Notes under the pieces: generated by a model
The model's input: only the letters and a program-made list of their open reading frames with translations
Told to the model about the DNA's origin: nothing
The model's database searches: none
Made by a program: the position numbers and the translations under genes
Shown here: piece after piece, positions 61,968 through 64,000 of the stretch
How the letters are laid out: each line of letters opens with the position of its first letter
Numbering within the stretch: position 1 is the first letter of the stretch
Origin: Caballeronia novacaledonica
GTDB lineage: Bacteria > Pseudomonadota > Gammaproteobacteria > Burkholderiales > Burkholderiaceae
Direction of reading: 5' to 3'
NCBI RefSeq assembly: GCF_900258035.1
Contig: NZ_OGTP01000017.1
Span: 79,519-143,518, forward strand
Length of the DNA: 64,000 bases

Positions 61968-63491
61968 TCAGGCCAAGCTCGCCGGCATCACCCGGTTGCG
62001 TCCGTGCGCTTTCGCGTCGTAGAGCGCCTCGTCGGCGGCGCGGATGAGCGCGCTCACGTCGTCGTCGCGCTCGGGCCGCCAGCTCGCGAGGCCGATGCTC
62101 GCCGTCACGCGGCCGAACTCGCTGCCCGCGTGCTCGATCGACAGATCGCTGATCGCCGCGCGAATCTTCTCCGCGATTTTCGCGGCGCCGTCGGCGGGCG
62201 TGTCGGGCAACACGACGACGAATTCCTCGCCGCCATAGCGCGCCGCCGTGTCGCCCGGACGCCGGATGTTATCGCCGATGCAACGCGCGACGGCGGCGAG
62301 CGCATCGTCGCCGGCCTGATGGCCGTAGGCATCGTTGAAGGCCTTGAAGCGATCGATATCGACGAACAGCAGGGAAAAGAGACTGCGCGTGCGGCGCGCC
62401 CTGCGCCATTCCTGATCGAGAATTTCGCCGAGCGTGCGGCGATTGTGCAGCCCGGTGAGTCCGTCGGTGCGGGCGAGCAATTGCAGCTCCGATTCCGCGC
62501 GCATGCGCCGCCTGAACTGCGCCGCGAGCACGAACGACAACGCGATGAAGCCGACCGCGAGCACGCCCATCGACGAACCGATGATCGCCGCGCGCCGCCG
62601 CCACGCCGCGTAGATGTCCTCTTCGCCTTCGGCCACCATGATGATGAGCGGCAGATTCGGCAAGTTGCGGAAATAGTAGAGGCGGCGCCGGCCGTCGATC
62701 GACGATGTCTCCGTGAAGCTGCCCTGCTCGGCCGCGCGGAAGTGCCTGAAGGTGTCGGCCTTGCTGATGTCGCGGCCGATCACGAGCGGATCGAACGGCT
62801 GACGCATGATCATGAGGCCGTCGCGATTGATCAGCGACACCGCGCCGTGCGGCCCGAGCGAAAGCCCCGCGAAAAGGTTGCGAAAGTATTCGAGGTTGAT
62901 CGAGAGCATCGCGACGCCCGCGAACGAGCCATCCGGATGCGACAGCCTGCGGCTGAGCGCGATGCTCGGCGCGCCGCCGCGCAATCGCGACGCGTACGGG
63001 CTGCTGAGGTAAAGCCCGGTACTCGGGTTATCGCGCTGGATCGTGAAATAGCGGCGGTCGGAAAAATTGCCTTCTCGGGGCGTCACGCTGGCGGAATCGA
63101 TGACGATTTTGCCGCTCTCGTCGAGGACGAGGATCGAACCCAGATCGCGGGCCGTGGCGGCCCGATCGAACAGTACGTCGTTGCGCAGATGAGGCGGCAG
63201 GTTGACCACGTCGTCGCGCTGCACGCCTTCCACGACGGCTTGCAGCGACAGCTCGTACAGCTCGAAATTACGTTCGATATCGCGCTCGGCGAGCAGCGCC
63301 AGATTGCGCGACGTGTCGCGCGCACGATCGAGCGCATCGACGCGACCCTGATACAGAACCAGCGCGCACAGCCCCATCATGACGAGCGCGATGAGGGTGC
63401 CGCACAGCACGATGACGTTCGGCGCCGAGGTTCGCGCGCGCGGCGGCGGCTGTGCGTTGAGACTCGGGTTGTAGATATTTTCGGTTGCCAC
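61968..63491 (-). CDS. Membrane-bound diguanylate cyclase (dCache-GGDEF)
   Basis: A 507-residue protein with an N-terminal membrane helix (NVIVLCGTLIALVMMGLCALVLY, about 24-46), a periplasmic dCache sensor (about 50-300), a second helix (about 305-330), and a GGDEF domain with RYGGEEFVVVLP as active site. It makes cyclic di-GMP from two GTP in response to an external signal. A product-binding I-site RxxD is not obvious. It lies 118 nt upstream of the hybrid kinase in the same direction. Confidence 0.92.
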   Translation of the reverse strand: MATENIYNPSLNAQPPPRARTSAPNVIVLCGTLIALVMMGLCALVLYQGRVDALDRARDTSRNLALLAERDIERNFELYELSLQAVVEGVQRDDVVNLPPHLRNDVLFDRAATARDLGSILVLDESGKIVIDSASVTPREGNFSDRRYFTIQRDNPSTGLYLSSPYASRLRGGAPSIALSRRLSHPDGSFAGVAMLSINLEYFRNLFAGLSLGPHGAVSLINRDGLMIMRQPFDPLVIGRDISKADTFRHFRAAEQGSFTETSSIDGRRRLYYFRNLPNLPLIIMVAEGEEDIYAAWRRRAAIIGSSMGVLAVGFIALSFVLAAQFRRRMRAESELQLLARTDGLTGLHNRRTLGEILDQEWRRARRTRSLFSLLFVDIDRFKAFNDAYGHQAGDDALAAVARCIGDNIRRPGDTAARYGGEEFVVVLPDTPADGAAKIAEKIRAAISDLSIEHAGSEFGRVTASIGLASWRPERDDDVSALIRAADEALYDAKAHGRNRVMPASLA

Positions 63492-63636
63492 TATTTGGGT
63501 GTCCCCGGAATTCTGCTTCGCGAGTTCTGTCGCTGCTCTCTTCGTTGGTTTGGGCCTCGGTCAGCGAGACAGGTCGCTATTCTCTCCTATTTGTATGAGT
63601 TGGGTGCGGCGAATGAATTTGGCAAACAAACAGCCT

Positions 63637-63891
63637 TCAGCGACGCGCCTCCGCCCGTCTGAGCTTGCCGCTGTAATACCGCGCGCGCGAAACGCGGATC
63701 GCCGTGTCGAAGTCCGGTTCCGTCGCGAGATGTTTGTGGTCCACGCTGACGAGCCATCCGTGCGCGGAACGGCACCAGCGAATGCGCCCTTCGTCGTAGA
63801 GCTCGGAGAACCAGCGCCAGAGCGTCGCGTCCTCCTTGTCGGCGAGTTTGGCCGCTTCGCTGCGCACCTTGTCTTGAATGATCGCCAGCAT
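63637..63891 (-). CDS. Small conserved-looking hypothetical protein downstream of etfA
   Basis: An 84-residue soluble protein (KLADKEDATLWRWFSELYDEG, then RIRWCRSAHGWLVSVDHKHL) beginning 13 nt after the etfA stop, on the same strand, so probably co-transcribed. No ribosome-binding site is clear. The Trp- and charge-rich composition looks like a compact folded domain. I assign no function. The bases 63492-63636 show no gene. Confidence 0.55.
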   Translation of the reverse strand: MLAIIQDKVRSEAAKLADKEDATLWRWFSELYDEGRIRWCRSAHGWLVSVDHKHLATEPDFDTAIRVSRARYYSGKLRRAEARR

Positions 63892-63904
63892 GGTTGTCGT
63901 GGGC

Positions 63905-64000
63905 TCAGGCCAGTTCGTTCGCGAGTTCCGGCACGACCGTGAACAGATCGCCGACGAGACTGTAATCGGCCACGCTGAAGATCGGCGCTTCCGGATCCTT
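63905..64000 (-). CDS. etfA: Electron transfer flavoprotein alpha subunit, 3' end only
   Basis: The last 31 codons before a stop at 63905-63907 read KDPEAPIFSVADYSLVGDLF then TVVPELANELA, the characteristic C-terminus of EtfA (FAD-binding domain end). The rest lies outside the window. EtfA with EtfB passes electrons from acyl-CoA and N-methylglycine-type dehydrogenases to the quinone pool. Confidence 0.88.
   Translation of the reverse strand, partial: KDPEAPIFSVADYSLVGDLFTVVPELANELA

Noticed and set aside
1..64000. CRISPR arrays, insertion sequences, prophage or integrase genes
   Set aside because: No regularly spaced repeats, transposase, integrase or phage structural frames were seen anywhere in the window.

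Overview
The window is GC-rich DNA with almost no non-coding space. Its gene families (many LysR regulators, DctB/DctD-type control, duplicated catabolic enzymes, tartrate/malate dehydrogenase paralogues) fit a free-living or plant/soil-associated member of the Burkholderiaceae, most like Paraburkholderia/Caballeronia. That assignment is an inference from gene families and codon bias. No phage, insertion sequence, CRISPR array or replication origin was seen. It reads as ordinary replicon sequence rich in accessory catabolism.

Layout. 1-5.6 kb: end of a tartrate/D-malate dehydrogenase, a small basic protein, a DUF2235 hydrolase, then a decayed amidohydrolase/ureide patch: a ureidoglycine aminohydrolase between two amidohydrolase genes that each kept only their ends, next to an intact CodA-like deaminase. 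5.9-10.8 kb: two LysR regulators, an MFS transporter, a small lipoprotein, an FKBP and a GNAT. 10.9-15.8 kb: a 2-hydroxycarboxylate transporter followed by its two-component system, with a textbook sigma-54 promoter and a palindromic upstream activator site. 15.8-25.7 kb: RlpA, a YSC84/SYLF lipoprotein, a TMADH-like demethylase with a divergent TetR, a ProC-like reductase, a SnoaL protein, a double-glycine peptide precursor, a cupin, a GT-C-like membrane protein, and a LysR/YbfB-type MFS pair.

25.8-51.6 kb is a large catabolic region. On the plus strand: GNAT-GhrA, then class III aminotransferase, Lrp, TtuC/DmlA-like dehydrogenase, SSADH-like dehydrogenase and AstE/AspA-like deacylase. On the minus strand: an aldehyde dehydrogenase and HAD hydrolase, a PuuB/DadA-like oxidase, a dipeptide-type ABC transporter, a three-component HcnABC/opine-oxidase-like enzyme and a short AraC regulator, many joined by 4-nt ATGA overlaps. 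Beyond lie a second GNAT paralogue, a second peptide-type binding protein and a second TMADH-like demethylase with a GcvA-like LysR. Shared operator-like direct repeats upstream of the aminotransferase and the aldehyde dehydrogenase suggest common control, plausibly by the local Lrp. Together the genes look like an uptake, oxidative deamination/demethylation and semialdehyde oxidation route for an amine, opine or N-methylated amino acid; the substrate is unknown.

51.6-64 kb: a mechanosensitive channel with a C-terminal frameshift, tRNA-Leu(GAG) overlapped antisense by the 3' end of a LysR gene, an NDH-2-like dehydrogenase, an orphan NuoM-like subunit, a dicarboxylate symporter paired with an orphan amino-acid binding protein, a hybrid histidine kinase, a diguanylate cyclase, a small protein, and the 3' end of etfA at the window edge.
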